From: Bacteroides zhangwenhongii
GTDB lineage: Bacteria; Bacteroidota; Bacteroidia; Bacteroidales; Bacteroidaceae
Direction: 5' to 3'
Assembly: GCF_009193325.2 (NCBI RefSeq)
Contig: NZ_CP059856.1
Location: 434,001 to 498,000 of the forward strand
DNA length: 64,000 nt
Shown: piece after piece, positions 8,494 through 17,027 of the stretch
Numbering within the stretch: position 1 is the stretch's first letter
How the letters are laid out: every line of letters begins with the position of its first letter
The notes under the pieces: generated by a model
Database searches by the model: none
Seen by the model: the letters and a program-made list of their open reading frames with translations, nothing else
What the model was told of the DNA's origin: nothing
Made by a program: the position numbers and the translations under genes

Positions 8494-11400
8494 TTATAAT
8501 TTAAATTTAATACCGAAACCAAAGCTACGAACACTCGGTTGCATAAAATAATCATTACCTTGTCCGTAAGTACTGGTAGAAGGAGTCAGTTCCGGGTCAA
8601 ACGGGGCTTCGCAATACAACATCCAAGGATTGTTGGCTATAAACGAAACTGTAACATCTTTCAACACGTTACCAAACCACTTATTAGGCATAGTATAGCT
8701 AAAGGTAAGTTCTTGCAAACGAATATTGGTGGCACTGTATACATAGTAACCGGAAGTTTCATAATTTCCCGTACCTGTCATCTGATAATAAGACTTCGCG
8801 TCTACCAGACCTTGTCCCTTCAACAATACGCCTCCTGCTTCACGAGCCTCAGCCGAACGTTTGGACACACCGAAACGATCGAGCAATGCCTCTGTAGAAG
8901 AGGTCACCACGCCACCAAAACGTCCGTTGATCTGGAATCCGAGTCCAAAGCCTTTGTATGTCAACATATTGCTCCATCCCATATTGAAATCGGGAGAAGT
9001 TTTTCCCAAATAAACGGGTTCACCCTTTTCCATTCCAAAGGTTCCGTCGCTCTTTACCTCAACATATCCCAAGTGATCTTTCTTTAAGAAGGTGTTGGCA
9101 TAAATATCGTGGATACTTCCGCCTTCTTTCAAGATGACACGACCACCATCCTTCAAAACCTCCGGAATATTAATCGGCTCATCCATCAAATCTGTATGAT
9201 AGTTTTCAACCATCTCCTTAATCTCGTTTATATTACGAGAGAATGTCAATGTTGAAGAGATTCCCAGTCCGCATTTAAACTGATCGGAATAGCTTAATGA
9301 AGCCTCCCAACCACGATTTTCCACATTACCGGCTTGCAAATAAATCTGCTTGTATCCGGTAAATTCGGGAAGATCGCCCAAGAAGGTCTGATTGTATGTA
9401 TTGGAATGATAATAAGTTACTTCCGCACTTAATTTATTCCACAATTTCAGACTTAATCCAAATTCGTATGACTTTGTGCGCTCCGCCTTGAAATCAGTAA
9501 ACGGATAGATACCGGTAGGATCTAATGCACCACCCACAATAGGGGTAGTTACCGTACCCGGAGTCAGTCCCGAACGGGATACAGGCGCACCGACTTCCGT
9601 ATACGAACCGCGAACTTTCAGGTAAGAGATAAATTCGGGCAATTTGACCATCTCGGAAATAATTCCGGACAAACCAACTGAGGGATAGAAGAAAGATTCT
9701 TCATCGGTATTCACCAAACGTGAGTTCCAGTCATTACGTCCGGTCAGCGTCAAATAAAGCATACTCTTCCAACCGAGTTCCAAATTGGCAAAAACAGCAT
9801 GATTACGTACACGACTATCACCACCTTTTTCTGAGATACGGCCATTAGCCGGATCGATATTGGAAGCCGCGAATTTATTGGGTACTCCCAACAACGTTCC
9901 TTTGTATCCTCTCTCCAATGCCCAATAGTTAGAATAGTTCCAACCCGCATTGGCAGAAATACTGAAATCAGCTATATGCTTATTGACGTTCAACATAAAG
10001 TCGGCATATTCCTGACGGTCTTCATAGTTATTGTATCCATACAGTCCTTTCTTTCCTTCCGCAAATTTATCGTCGGATGAGGCGTAAATCTTGCGCTCAA
10101 ACAATACATGTGTGTCATCCATTCTGAAACGGGCTGCCGCATTCAACCAATCGGTAATATTATAAGTCAACCCTACGTTGAACATATAACGACTCTTTTC
10201 ATTCGTAGCTACATTGCGATAAGCAGTCCAGTAAGGGTTCTGTGAAGCATATACCGGATCTGCCACCGGCCAATACTGAACCGGAAGTTGGCGGCTTTCA
10301 TCGAAATGTTCGAATGACTTAATCCCATCAAAGTCTTCACCACGAGGGAACAAATAGGCGGCCATCACCGGATTCCAATATTGTCCTTGCGATACCATAT
10401 TCTTGTCTTTCTGTTTCACATACGACGCACCTAAATCGAGTTGCAATTTATCATTAAGGAAAGTTGCCGTATTACGGATTGTGAAATTCAAACGTTCATA
10501 TTCATTATTAGGCACAATACCTTTGGAATTGGTAGAAGAAACAGAAGCAAAAGTCTGATTCGATTTCGTACCTGTGGTCAACGTAACCGAATTAATAAAG
10601 TTTGTTCCGGTATTAAAGAAATCCTTCTTAGGATCATAACTTGTAGGAGTCAGCAGTTTTTCACCCCAGCTTTCATACATATCTTTTTTGTTTCCATACG
10701 TATTTTGAAACTCAGGAGTCATATAAGCTTTGCTGAATTCTGAAGAAGAAGAGAACTGCACTGAAAGTTTTCCTTCTTTTCCTTTTTTAGTGGTAATCAA
10801 AATTACACCGTTAGCGGCACTACTACCATACAGTGCAGCAGCCGAAGGACCACTCAAAACAGAAAGGCTTTCAATATCTTCGGGATTGAAGTCAGCTATA
10901 CCTTCCGTTCCGGCCTTACCTTCACCCATAATACCACTGTCGGTATTGCCCATATTGGTATTGAACAAAGGAATACCATCCACCACATACAAAGCATTGT
11001 TATCACCTTCGATAGATTTTGCACCACGCATCACTACGCGAGTAGCACCACCGACTCCACTAGCGCTTTTGTTAATACTCACTCCGGCTATCTTACCGTT
11101 CAACGAGTTTACAAAGTTAGCATCTTTTACCGTAGTCAAAGCATCTCCCTTGACTTGTTGTACATTGTAAGACAACGCCTTTTCTGCGCGTTTGATACCT
11201 AATGCCGTCACAACAACTTCATCGAGCACTTCGGTATCCTGCTTCATTACAACCGGATAAAAATCTTTCTTGGAGACAGGAATTGTCTGTGTAGCATATC
11301 CGATATAAGATACTTTAAGAGTTGATTTTTCTGCCGCTTTGATCGTAAAGTTACCATCGAAATCGGTAATCGTACCTGTAGAACTACCATCCACAGATAT

Positions 11401-11817
11401 ATTTACTCCAATCAACGGTTCACCGCTTTCATCGGTAACCTTTCCTTTGATATTTTTAAGGGTTTGCGTAACTACAGGCTTCTTTTCAGTTATTATGATG
11501 TAGTTACCTTGAATCTGGAATGAAAAGCCTGTCCCTTTTAAGATGGTATCGAGTGCGGTTTCGAGGGATGCATTCTGCAAGTTTAACTGGGCTATTACTT
11601 TTCCTTTTAATTCGGAATCACTATAATTTATAGACTTTTTGGACTGTTTTTCCACAGTCTTTAAGGCATCAATGACAGTGATGTTCTTTTGCTGGATAGT
11701 TATTTTACTATCATTTTGAGCCAAAGCGAAAGTCTGTATAAGAATAAGACTTAAAAAAGTGAGAAAGACCCGCTTATGAGCTATTTTTTCTGCTATTTTT
11801 TCGTAGATTTGTAGCAT
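8494..11817 (-). CDS. SusC/RagA TonB-dependent receptor with STN domain
   Basis: A 1107-aa outer-membrane transporter. It has a signal peptide to about residue 33 (FLTFLSLILIQTFALAQ), an STN domain at about 45-95, a carboxypeptidase-regulatory-like domain at about 122-195 (GKVTDESGEPLIGVNIS), a plug at about 200-330 (LDEVVVTALGIKRAEKALSY, VVMRGAKSIEGDNNALYVVD) and a 22-strand barrel ending in SFGFGIKFKL. TonB energises uptake of the bound oligosaccharide. The STN domain couples it to the FecR/sigma pair at 11979-13577. It leads the operon SusC-SusD-GH18-LamG. Confidence 0.95.
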   Translation of the reverse strand: MLQIYEKIAEKIAHKRVFLTFLSLILIQTFALAQNDSKITIQQKNITVIDALKTVEKQSKKSINYSDSELKGKVIAQLNLQNASLETALDTILKGTGFSFQIQGNYIIITEKKPVVTQTLKNIKGKVTDESGEPLIGVNISVDGSSTGTITDFDGNFTIKAAEKSTLKVSYIGYATQTIPVSKKDFYPVVMKQDTEVLDEVVVTALGIKRAEKALSYNVQQVKGDALTTVKDANFVNSLNGKIAGVSINKSASGVGGATRVVMRGAKSIEGDNNALYVVDGIPLFNTNMGNTDSGIMGEGKAGTEGIADFNPEDIESLSVLSGPSAAALYGSSAANGVILITTKKGKEGKLSVQFSSSSEFSKAYMTPEFQNTYGNKKDMYESWGEKLLTPTSYDPKKDFFNTGTNFINSVTLTTGTKSNQTFASVSSTNSKGIVPNNEYERLNFTIRNTATFLNDKLQLDLGASYVKQKDKNMVSQGQYWNPVMAAYLFPRGEDFDGIKSFEHFDESRQLPVQYWPVADPVYASQNPYWTAYRNVATNEKSRYMFNVGLTYNITDWLNAAARFRMDDTHVLFERKIYASSDDKFAEGKKGLYGYNNYEDRQEYADFMLNVNKHIADFSISANAGWNYSNYWALERGYKGTLLGVPNKFAASNIDPANGRISEKGGDSRVRNHAVFANLELGWKSMLYLTLTGRNDWNSRLVNTDEESFFYPSVGLSGIISEMVKLPEFISYLKVRGSYTEVGAPVSRSGLTPGTVTTPIVGGALDPTGIYPFTDFKAERTKSYEFGLSLKLWNKLSAEVTYYHSNTYNQTFLGDLPEFTGYKQIYLQAGNVENRGWEASLSYSDQFKCGLGISSTLTFSRNINEIKEMVENYHTDLMDEPINIPEVLKDGGRVILKEGGSIHDIYANTFLKKDHLGYVEVKSDGTFGMEKGEPVYLGKTSPDFNMGWSNMLTYKGFGLGFQINGRFGGVVTSSTEALLDRFGVSKRSAEAREAGGVLLKGQGLVDAKSYYQMTGTGNYETSGYYVYSATNIRLQELTFSYTMPNKWFGNVLKDVTVSFIANNPWMLYCEAPFDPELTPSTSTYGQGNDYFMQPSVRSFGFGIKFKL
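11804..11811 (+). promoter_or_regulatory. -7 element TAGATTTG of putative antisense RNA (copy B)
   Basis: TAGATTTG is an exact TAnnTTTG match on the strand opposite to susC, overlapping the first susC codons. The -33 region is only T-rich, so support is moderate. Confidence 0.38.
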
Positions 11818-11941
11818 CTTTAGTATTAGTTAATTGGTTATTATTCTAGGATCATTCAGAATAGCGTCAATATTACGCTAATATTAAAAGAGATTGATTT
11901 CATATCCGGGAGGAACGGCCATTCCTTCCGGGTATTTTTTT
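11818..11941 (+). ncRNA. Putative cis-antisense RNA of the susC leader (copy B)
   Basis: About 125 bases from the predicted start beside the susC initiation codon to the T run near 11941, opposite to susC. It holds an internal stem TAGCGT / ACGCTA and ends in the CGGCCA-loop terminator. The layout mirrors copy A at 2412-2518 in the neighbouring PUL. By analogy with known cis-antisense PUL RNAs it would repress susC. Expression is inferred. Confidence 0.48.
11902..11941 (+). terminator. Rho-independent terminator with CGGCCA loop (copy B)
   Basis: A 14-bp stem (11902-11915 with 11922-11935, two G-T wobbles), loop CGGCCA, then a T run. It lies in the fecR-susC gap on the strand opposite to both genes, so it cannot terminate the PUL messenger in its usual direction. 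Confidence 0.75.
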
Positions 11942-11978
11942 GCATTACGTATTAAAGTTAAAAGGTTCTACAATATAT

Positions 11979-12965
11979 TTATTCTTTACTAGTTACATAG
12001 CACTTATTTCCCTTGATAACATAGTTTACATTTCCTACAACTTGCGATATAATCCTCATAACTTCCTCCAGATTCGCCTGCTTGGAGAAGCGGAAACTAT
12101 ATGTATTCTTTTTCAGACTATGAAGGCTATATACAAAGGCATAAGGAAATTTGCGTTCAAGACTTGTAAAAATATCTTCCAGATGCATATTACTAAAAAC
12201 CAGTTCCCCACGTTGCCATGCCGTCACATCATCTATCTCAGGCATCCGCAGATTATGAGCTTTCGTATGTTTGTCATATACCAACTGTTCACTAGGCTTT
12301 AAAATAATATTGGACAGCAAGTTATTGAATTCAACTTTCACACTACCTTCCAGCAAGGTAGCAATCAGTTCGCTATTTTCCGGATAAGCATTTACATTAA
12401 ATTCAGTACCTAAAGCAGTAACTTGATAATCATTGGCTTTGACAACAAAAGGATGTTTCTTATCCGGATGTACTTTAAAATTAGCTTCTCCAATCAAATA
12501 CACGCTTCGCGTCTTTCCATCAAACCGCTCCGGATATAACAGCGTGCTTTTGGAATTCAGCATAACGCGGGTGCCGTCCGGCAAAGTGAGTTCATGAATC
12601 TCCGCTGTCGGTATATAACATTCTACCAGGTCTTTTTCCAAATGCTCTCTCCCTAACATCAAATAGACCGATACGGATGAAATAGCAAATAAGAGAATAG
12701 CTGCAACTCTCCATATAAGCAACTGATAATTACCAGTTGATTTAACAGGCTGAATTCCTACACTCTGCTGTATCCGCCGGATTGACTGTTGCATTCCGTC
12801 CGGCATTTCCTTCTCATCAACTTGTTCCCAAAGCACACGAAGCGCTTCTCGCTTTTCGGCAGCATACTCTTCGTCGGCCAGCCATTGTTGCACTTTCTTT
12901 CGTGTAACGGCTGAATAATCGTTATGCCCGAATAGTTCTACAAGTTGTTGAACATAATTTTTCAT
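11979..12965 (-). CDS. FecR-family anti-sigma factor
   Basis: A 328-aa anti-sigma factor with one membrane helix at about residues 82-104 (LLIWRVAAILLFAISSVSVY), a periplasmic FecR domain at about 125-225 (LTLPDGTRVMLNSKSTLLYP, GEANFKVHPDKKHPF) and a carboxy-terminal DUF4974 domain (LVFSNMHLEDIFTSLERKF). It lies 57 bp after the sigma gene and upstream of susC of the GH18 PUL. It should hold the sigma factor until the SusC STN domain signals. Confidence 0.93.
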   Translation of the reverse strand: MKNYVQQLVELFGHNDYSAVTRKKVQQWLADEEYAAEKREALRVLWEQVDEKEMPDGMQQSIRRIQQSVGIQPVKSTGNYQLLIWRVAAILLFAISSVSVYLMLGREHLEKDLVECYIPTAEIHELTLPDGTRVMLNSKSTLLYPERFDGKTRSVYLIGEANFKVHPDKKHPFVVKANDYQVTALGTEFNVNAYPENSELIATLLEGSVKVEFNNLLSNIILKPSEQLVYDKHTKAHNLRMPEIDDVTAWQRGELVFSNMHLEDIFTSLERKFPYAFVYSLHSLKKNTYSFRFSKQANLEEVMRIISQVVGNVNYVIKGNKCYVTSKE

Positions 12966-13022
12966 GAATCTTCTTCTTTCTTTTTTTGGCTTTATACACT
13001 AAATACAACCGCCTCGCAAATA

Positions 13023-13577
13023 CTACTTAAAAATATTTGAGAAAAAGATAAATAAGAGCAGAATTTTCTTCAAATCTATTAAAGCTAAATATACTTGATG
13101 TTCTATTGTACGAATGGAAACTTCCAATTTGTCGGCTATTTCTTTATGGCTCAACCCTCTAAAACGACTAAGTTCAAATATCATCCTCCGACGCTTCGGC
13201 ATCTTCTCTAAAGTGAGCTGAACAATCATAAGCATCTCTTTATAATAGACATTATTCAAGACTTCCTCTTTCTCCGTCAACTCATAAAGAAGAGTCTTTT
13301 CCATGATTTCCTCCTGATAATCCTGCTCTACCTGCTGATGCTTAAAGATATTCAGAACAATATTCCTAGTCATTATGAAGATATAGTTATCCAGCTCCTT
13401 GTCATTGTCCAACCACAATTCCGGCTGTAACCAGAGTTTACAGAAAACATCTTGTGCCACATCCTCTGCTTCAGCTTCCGACTTAAGCAGCATTTGGGCA
13501 AAGTTCTTTACTTTAGGGAAGTTAGCAATAAAGAACCTCTGAAACTTTAATTCAATCTGCTTATCGTTATTTTCCAT
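13023..13577 (-). CDS. ECF-type RNA polymerase sigma-70 factor
   Basis: A 184-aa ECF sigma factor with region 2 at about residues 20-85 (AQMLLKSEAEAEDVAQDVFCKLW) and region 4 at about 125-175 (IFELSRFRGLSHKEIADKLE, SIRTIEHQVYLALIDLKK). It is paired with the downstream fecR and is the first gene of the GH18 PUL, immediately downstream of two tRNA genes and their terminator. Confidence 0.94.
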   Translation of the reverse strand: MENNDKQIELKFQRFFIANFPKVKNFAQMLLKSEAEAEDVAQDVFCKLWLQPELWLDNDKELDNYIFIMTRNIVLNIFKHQQVEQDYQEEIMEKTLLYELTEKEEVLNNVYYKEMLMIVQLTLEKMPKRRRMIFELSRFRGLSHKEIADKLEVSIRTIEHQVYLALIDLKKILLLFIFFSNIFK

Positions 13578-13648
13578 ATCTCTAGTATTTTTTCAGCGTT
13601 AACGGTAAAGTCAAATTAGCCGTACATAGTACACCCATAAAAACAAAA

Positions 13649-13682
13649 AAGGCTTCATGAATCTATATTCATAAAGCCTTTC
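13649..13682 (-). terminator. Terminator after the tRNA genes
   Basis: AAGGCTTCATGAAT pairs with ATTCATAAAGCCTT with one mismatch, and a T-rich tail follows on the minus strand. It lies 17 bp downstream of the tRNA-Leu 3' end. Confidence 0.82.
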
Positions 13683-13698
13683 AAAAAAAGAATACTCG

Positions 13699-13783
13699 TA
13701 CTCGAAGCGGGACTTGAACCCGCACAGCCGCAATGGCCAAGGGATTTTAAGTCCCTCGTGTCTACCGATTCCACCATTCGAGC
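13699..13783 (-). tRNA. tRNA-Leu(TAA)
   Basis: The 85-base minus-strand sequence folds as a class II tRNA. The acceptor GCTCGAA pairs with TTCGAGT (one G-T pair), the anticodon loop is CTTAAAA with anticodon TAA, there is a long variable arm, and the T arm is GCGGGTTCAAGTCCCGC. The discriminator is A. The 3' CCA is not encoded. Confidence 0.96.
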
Positions 13784-13798
13784 ATCCTTTCAAAGAAG

Positions 13799-13871
13799 AG
13801 CGGAAAACGAGACTCGAACTCGCGACCCTAACCTTGGCAAGGTTATGCTCTACCAACTGAGCTATTTCCGC
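13799..13871 (-). tRNA. tRNA-Gly(GCC)
   Basis: The 73-base minus-strand sequence has acceptor GCGGAAA paired with TTTCCGC, D arm AGCTCAGTTGGTAGAGC, anticodon stem-loop AACCTTGCCAAGGTT with anticodon GCC, and T arm CGAGTTCGAGTCTCG. The CCA is not encoded. It lies 15 bp upstream of tRNA-Leu and they probably share a transcript. Confidence 0.96.
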
Positions 13872-13925
13872 ATTTTTTCAACGGGTGCAAAGATAAGTAG
13901 TTTACTTGTTTCTGCCAAATCTTTT

Positions 13926-13955
13926 CGGAGGAAAGTTTTAAAAAACTATCCTCCG
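13926..13955 (-). terminator. Hairpin after argH
   Basis: CGGAGGA/TCCTCCG outer stem and AGTTTT/AAAACT inner stem, 10 bp past the argH stop. It lacks a long T run after the stem, so termination is probable rather than certain. Confidence 0.5.
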
Positions 13956-13965
13956 AAAGTTCATT

Positions 13966-15306
13966 TTATCTTCCAAGCAGCGCTTTCTCTGCTCTATCCA
14001 TCCCGCAAAAGTTGAATCCATCGACCACTTGCTGCATCAATGCAGAGATCTCTGTATTGCACAAATTGCCTATACTTCCTTCATGTGTATGATGTACTTC
14101 CTTACTATGCGAGAATTTACCTGCTTCAATATCCAGACCGACCTTTTTGTATGCATCGCGGAAAGGCATACCTTCGCGTGCCAAACGGTTCACTTCTTCC
14201 ACACTGAAAATGAGCAGATATTTGTCATCATCCAAGATATGTTCATTTACCTTAATCTCGTTCATGATGTAAGTTGTCATCTGCAAACAGTCTTTCAATT
14301 CCTGGAAAGCCGGAAGAAAGACCTCTTTTATAATCTGCAAGTCACGGAAATAACCGGAAGGCAGATTGTTGGCAATCATCATGATTTGTTGGGGAAGCGA
14401 TTGCAACTTATTACATTTGGCACGTGTCAATTCAAACACGTCCGGATTCTTCTTATGAGGCATAATGCTGGAACCCGTAGTACAATCATCGGGCAACTTC
14501 ACAAATCCGAAGTTCTGGCTGTTGAACATACAAGCGTCAAAAGCTAATTTGGAGATTGTTCCGGCAATCGTGGCCAACGCAAACGCAACATTACGTTCCA
14601 TCTTGCCACGTCCCATCTGGGCATATACCACATTATAATTCATAGAGTCGAAACCGAGCAACTCGGTTGTCATCGTCCGGTTCAACGGGAACGAAGAACC
14701 ATATCCGGCAGCAGAACCTAACGGATTACGGTTGCACATCTTAAATGCAGCCTGCAGAAACAGCATATCATCCACCAGGCTTTCAGCGTAAGCACCGAAC
14801 CATAGTCCGAAAGAAGAGGGCATGGCAATCTGCAGATGTGTATATCCCGGCATTAAAACATTTTTATAACGTTCGCTCTGGCGAATCAATACATGGAAAA
14901 GTTGTTCTACCGCTTCGGCTATTTCTCTGATTTGCGTGCGGGTAAAAAGTTTAAGATCCAACAGCACCTGGTCGTTACGCGAACGGCCGCTATGAATTTT
15001 CTTTCCTATATCTCCCAGACGGCGAGTCAGCATCAACTCCACCTGCGAATGTACGTCTTCCACACCGTCTTCTATCACGAATTCACCTTTCTCCGCTGAA
15101 GCATAAATATTTTTCAGTTCAGCCAGCAACTGCTCCAGTTCTTCTTTCGTCAGCAAACCGATACTTTCGAGCATTGTGATGTGCGCCATAGAGCCGAGCA
15201 CATCATGCTTGGCCAGATAAAGATCCATTTCACGATCGCGTCCCACCGTAAAGCGTTCGATATCCTTATTTACCTGCACGGATTTCTCCCAAAGTTTCTG
15301 TGCCAT
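13966..15306 (-). CDS. argH: Argininosuccinate lyase
   Basis: A 446-aa cytoplasmic enzyme for the last step of arginine synthesis, cleaving argininosuccinate to arginine and fumarate. The fumarase-superfamily signature GSSIMPHKKNPD is present, with HSGRSRNDQVLLDLKLF and PGYTHLQIAMP earlier. Length is typical for Bacteroides ArgH. The start MAQKLWEKSV lies 17 bp after the SRPBCC gene, so the two probably share a messenger. It works with the argF' gene at 30324-31280 in this genome. Confidence 0.96.
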   Translation of the reverse strand: MAQKLWEKSVQVNKDIERFTVGRDREMDLYLAKHDVLGSMAHITMLESIGLLTKEELEQLLAELKNIYASAEKGEFVIEDGVEDVHSQVELMLTRRLGDIGKKIHSGRSRNDQVLLDLKLFTRTQIREIAEAVEQLFHVLIRQSERYKNVLMPGYTHLQIAMPSSFGLWFGAYAESLVDDMLFLQAAFKMCNRNPLGSAAGYGSSFPLNRTMTTELLGFDSMNYNVVYAQMGRGKMERNVAFALATIAGTISKLAFDACMFNSQNFGFVKLPDDCTTGSSIMPHKKNPDVFELTRAKCNKLQSLPQQIMMIANNLPSGYFRDLQIIKEVFLPAFQELKDCLQMTTYIMNEIKVNEHILDDDKYLLIFSVEEVNRLAREGMPFRDAYKKVGLDIEAGKFSHSKEVHHTHEGSIGNLCNTEISALMQQVVDGFNFCGMDRAEKALLGR

Positions 15307-15323
15307 ACCAATTAATACTTGAA

Positions 15324-15734
15324 TTAATAATTTATAATCGACAGCATTTCAACCATCTTCTCCAAACCTTCCTGGAGGGGCTTCTGCACCATCGCTTTCA
15401 TAAACGGATTGATATCCATCCCGATAGTAACCTTTATTTTGCATTCTTCCTCACCGGCCGCCACTAATTGAATCCACATATTAAAAGGAAGCGGTGAGTT
15501 GGTTGTCTCCAACTTCACACATTTAGAAGGTTCACGTTCAACGATTTGCAGTGTCAGCTTTCCAACAGGAGAAACACTAAAACTCAATGTATCCGAATCA
15601 AAACTCAAATCCTGCACCTTATCTTGCGGCAAACGGTCTTTAATGGCTTCCAGATTACTCAAATCCGAAAGCTTGTTATACACCCGTTCCTGACTGTAAG
15701 GTATCACCTTGACACTACTCTCAAATTTAGTCAT
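15324..15734 (-). CDS. SRPBCC (START-like) fold protein
   Basis: A 136-aa protein of unknown function. The opening (FESSVKVIPYSQERVYNKLSDL), the alternating strands and the closing helix (MKAMVQKPLQEGLEKMVEML) fit the SRPBCC hydrophobic-pocket fold. No signal peptide, so it is cytoplasmic. It lies between the pyrE terminator and argH. No ligand can be named. Confidence 0.75.
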   Translation of the reverse strand: MTKFESSVKVIPYSQERVYNKLSDLSNLEAIKDRLPQDKVQDLSFDSDTLSFSVSPVGKLTLQIVEREPSKCVKLETTNSPLPFNMWIQLVAAGEEECKIKVTIGMDINPFMKAMVQKPLQEGLEKMVEMLSIINY

Positions 15735-15759
15735 AATATTCTATTTGTATAAAAACAAA

Positions 15760-15800
15760 AAAAGAACCATCCGGGCAAATATTGTCCGAAGAGTTCTTTT
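15760..15800 (-). terminator. Terminator after pyrE
   Basis: AAAAGAAC pairs with GTTCTTTT, with an inner CCGG/TCCG stem, and seven T then TTTTT follow on the minus strand. It ends the prmC-recX-pyrE transcript. Confidence 0.8.
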
Positions 15801-15827
15801 ACTGACATATATTTAACCAAAAAAGTC

Positions 15828-16466
15828 TTATTTACCAGCATCCCAATGAGCAGGGTCTTTACGCCATTCGTTCAGTGTCTGGATATCTTCTTTTTCAATG
15901 TAACCTGTACGAAGAGCAACATCAAGCACAGCCTCATAGTTGGTCAATGTCACCAAGGTCACTTTAGCGTTCTTAAATGCTTCTTCAGCAACCGGGAAGC
16001 CATACGTATAAGCCGCAACCATACCAATTACTTCACAGCCATCGCGACGAATCGCCTCTACAGCCTTCAAACTACTGCCGCCGGTAGATATCAAATCTTC
16101 TATTACTACTACTTTCATACCCGGACGAAGTTCACCTTCGATCAGGTTCTCCAATCCATGGTCTTTCGGGGTAGAACGAACATATACGAACGGTAAATTC
16201 AATGCATCAGCAACCAAAGCTCCTTGAGGAATAGCACCAGTCGCCACACCTGCAATCGCATCCACCTGTCCGAATCGTTCCAATATCAGACGTGTAATTT
16301 CAATCTTCACAAAATTACGAAGAGAAGGATAGGACAGAGTTTTACGGTTGTCACAGTAAAAGGGGGATTTCCATCCAGAAGCCCAAGTGAAAGGGTTAGC
16401 AGGTTGAAGTTTAATAGCCTTAATCTTCAACAGTTTCTCCGCAAATAGTCTCTCTAAGTTTTTCAT
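15828..16466 (-). CDS. pyrE: Orotate phosphoribosyltransferase
   Basis: A 212-aa enzyme that joins orotate and PRPP to give orotidine monophosphate in pyrimidine synthesis. The PRPP-binding motif VVVIEDLISTGGSS lies at about residues 119-132, and the orotate-binding FYCDNRKTLSYP loop is near 36-47. Length is normal. A TAnnTTTG promoter (TACTTTTG, minus strand 16495-16502) lies just upstream, so it can be transcribed apart from recX. Confidence 0.96.
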   Translation of the reverse strand: MKNLERLFAEKLLKIKAIKLQPANPFTWASGWKSPFYCDNRKTLSYPSLRNFVKIEITRLILERFGQVDAIAGVATGAIPQGALVADALNLPFVYVRSTPKDHGLENLIEGELRPGMKVVVIEDLISTGGSSLKAVEAIRRDGCEVIGMVAAYTYGFPVAEEAFKNAKVTLVTLTNYEAVLDVALRTGYIEKEDIQTLNEWRKDPAHWDAGK

Positions 16467-16494
16467 AACTAAACTAACTATTAATTATTTGCCG

Positions 16495-16502
16495 CAAAAG
16501 TA
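16495..16502 (-). promoter_or_regulatory. -7 element of pyrE
   Basis: TACTTTTG on the minus strand matches TAnnTTTG, 29 bp before the pyrE start. Confidence 0.5.
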
Positions 16503-16544
16503 CAGAAATAGAACGAGAATAAAAAGAAGAATCCGTTTATTTTT

Positions 16545-17027
16545 TCACTCCACCTGTTCCTCTTCATCGGGAACATCGATACAACGCCTGATATCTTTCA
16601 GTTCAAACCCACGACTCATAGCGAACCGCATCAGCTTTCCATTCAGTTCATATTCATCCTGCGCATGGACACTTTTTTTCTTGGAGGCCAGCAGTCCACG
16701 AAGGACAGCAAGATATTCCTCCTCATCAATCTCATTCAGATAACGCCATGCTACGTCGGATGGAATCTTCTTCATATAAAGTCCTTGCGCTATTTTCATC
16801 TTCCCCCACTTGGCGAAACGGAATTTATCATTCACAAAAGCCCTGCAGAAACGTTCGTCATCAATGAACTTTTCCGATTCCAGCCGGTCAAGAATACGCG
16901 CTATGGTATCATAGGCTATCCCCCAACGTTGTAACTTCTCATTTATTTCTGCCCGGCAATGCTCGGCAGTAGAGCAATAGGAGGCTACACGACTTAAAGC
17001 CTCTTCGTCTGTTAATTGTGCACTCAT
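16545..17027 (-). CDS. recX: Regulatory protein RecX
   Basis: A 160-aa RecX-family protein, a modulator of RecA filaments. Three-helix repeats are visible (EALSRVASYCSTAEHCRAEI, ILDRLESEKFIDDERFCRAF, FAKWGKMKIAQGLYMKK). Its start overlaps the prmC stop by 4 bp, so the two are translationally coupled. It is acidic and has no signal peptide. Confidence 0.9.
   Translation of the reverse strand: MSAQLTDEEALSRVASYCSTAEHCRAEINEKLQRWGIAYDTIARILDRLESEKFIDDERFCRAFVNDKFRFAKWGKMKIAQGLYMKKIPSDVAWRYLNEIDEEEYLAVLRGLLASKKKSVHAQDEYELNGKLMRFAMSRGFELKDIRRCIDVPDEEEQVE

Noticed and set aside
13611..14015. Short frames over the tRNA region
   Set aside because: They are produced by the tRNA-Leu and tRNA-Gly genes and their flanks.
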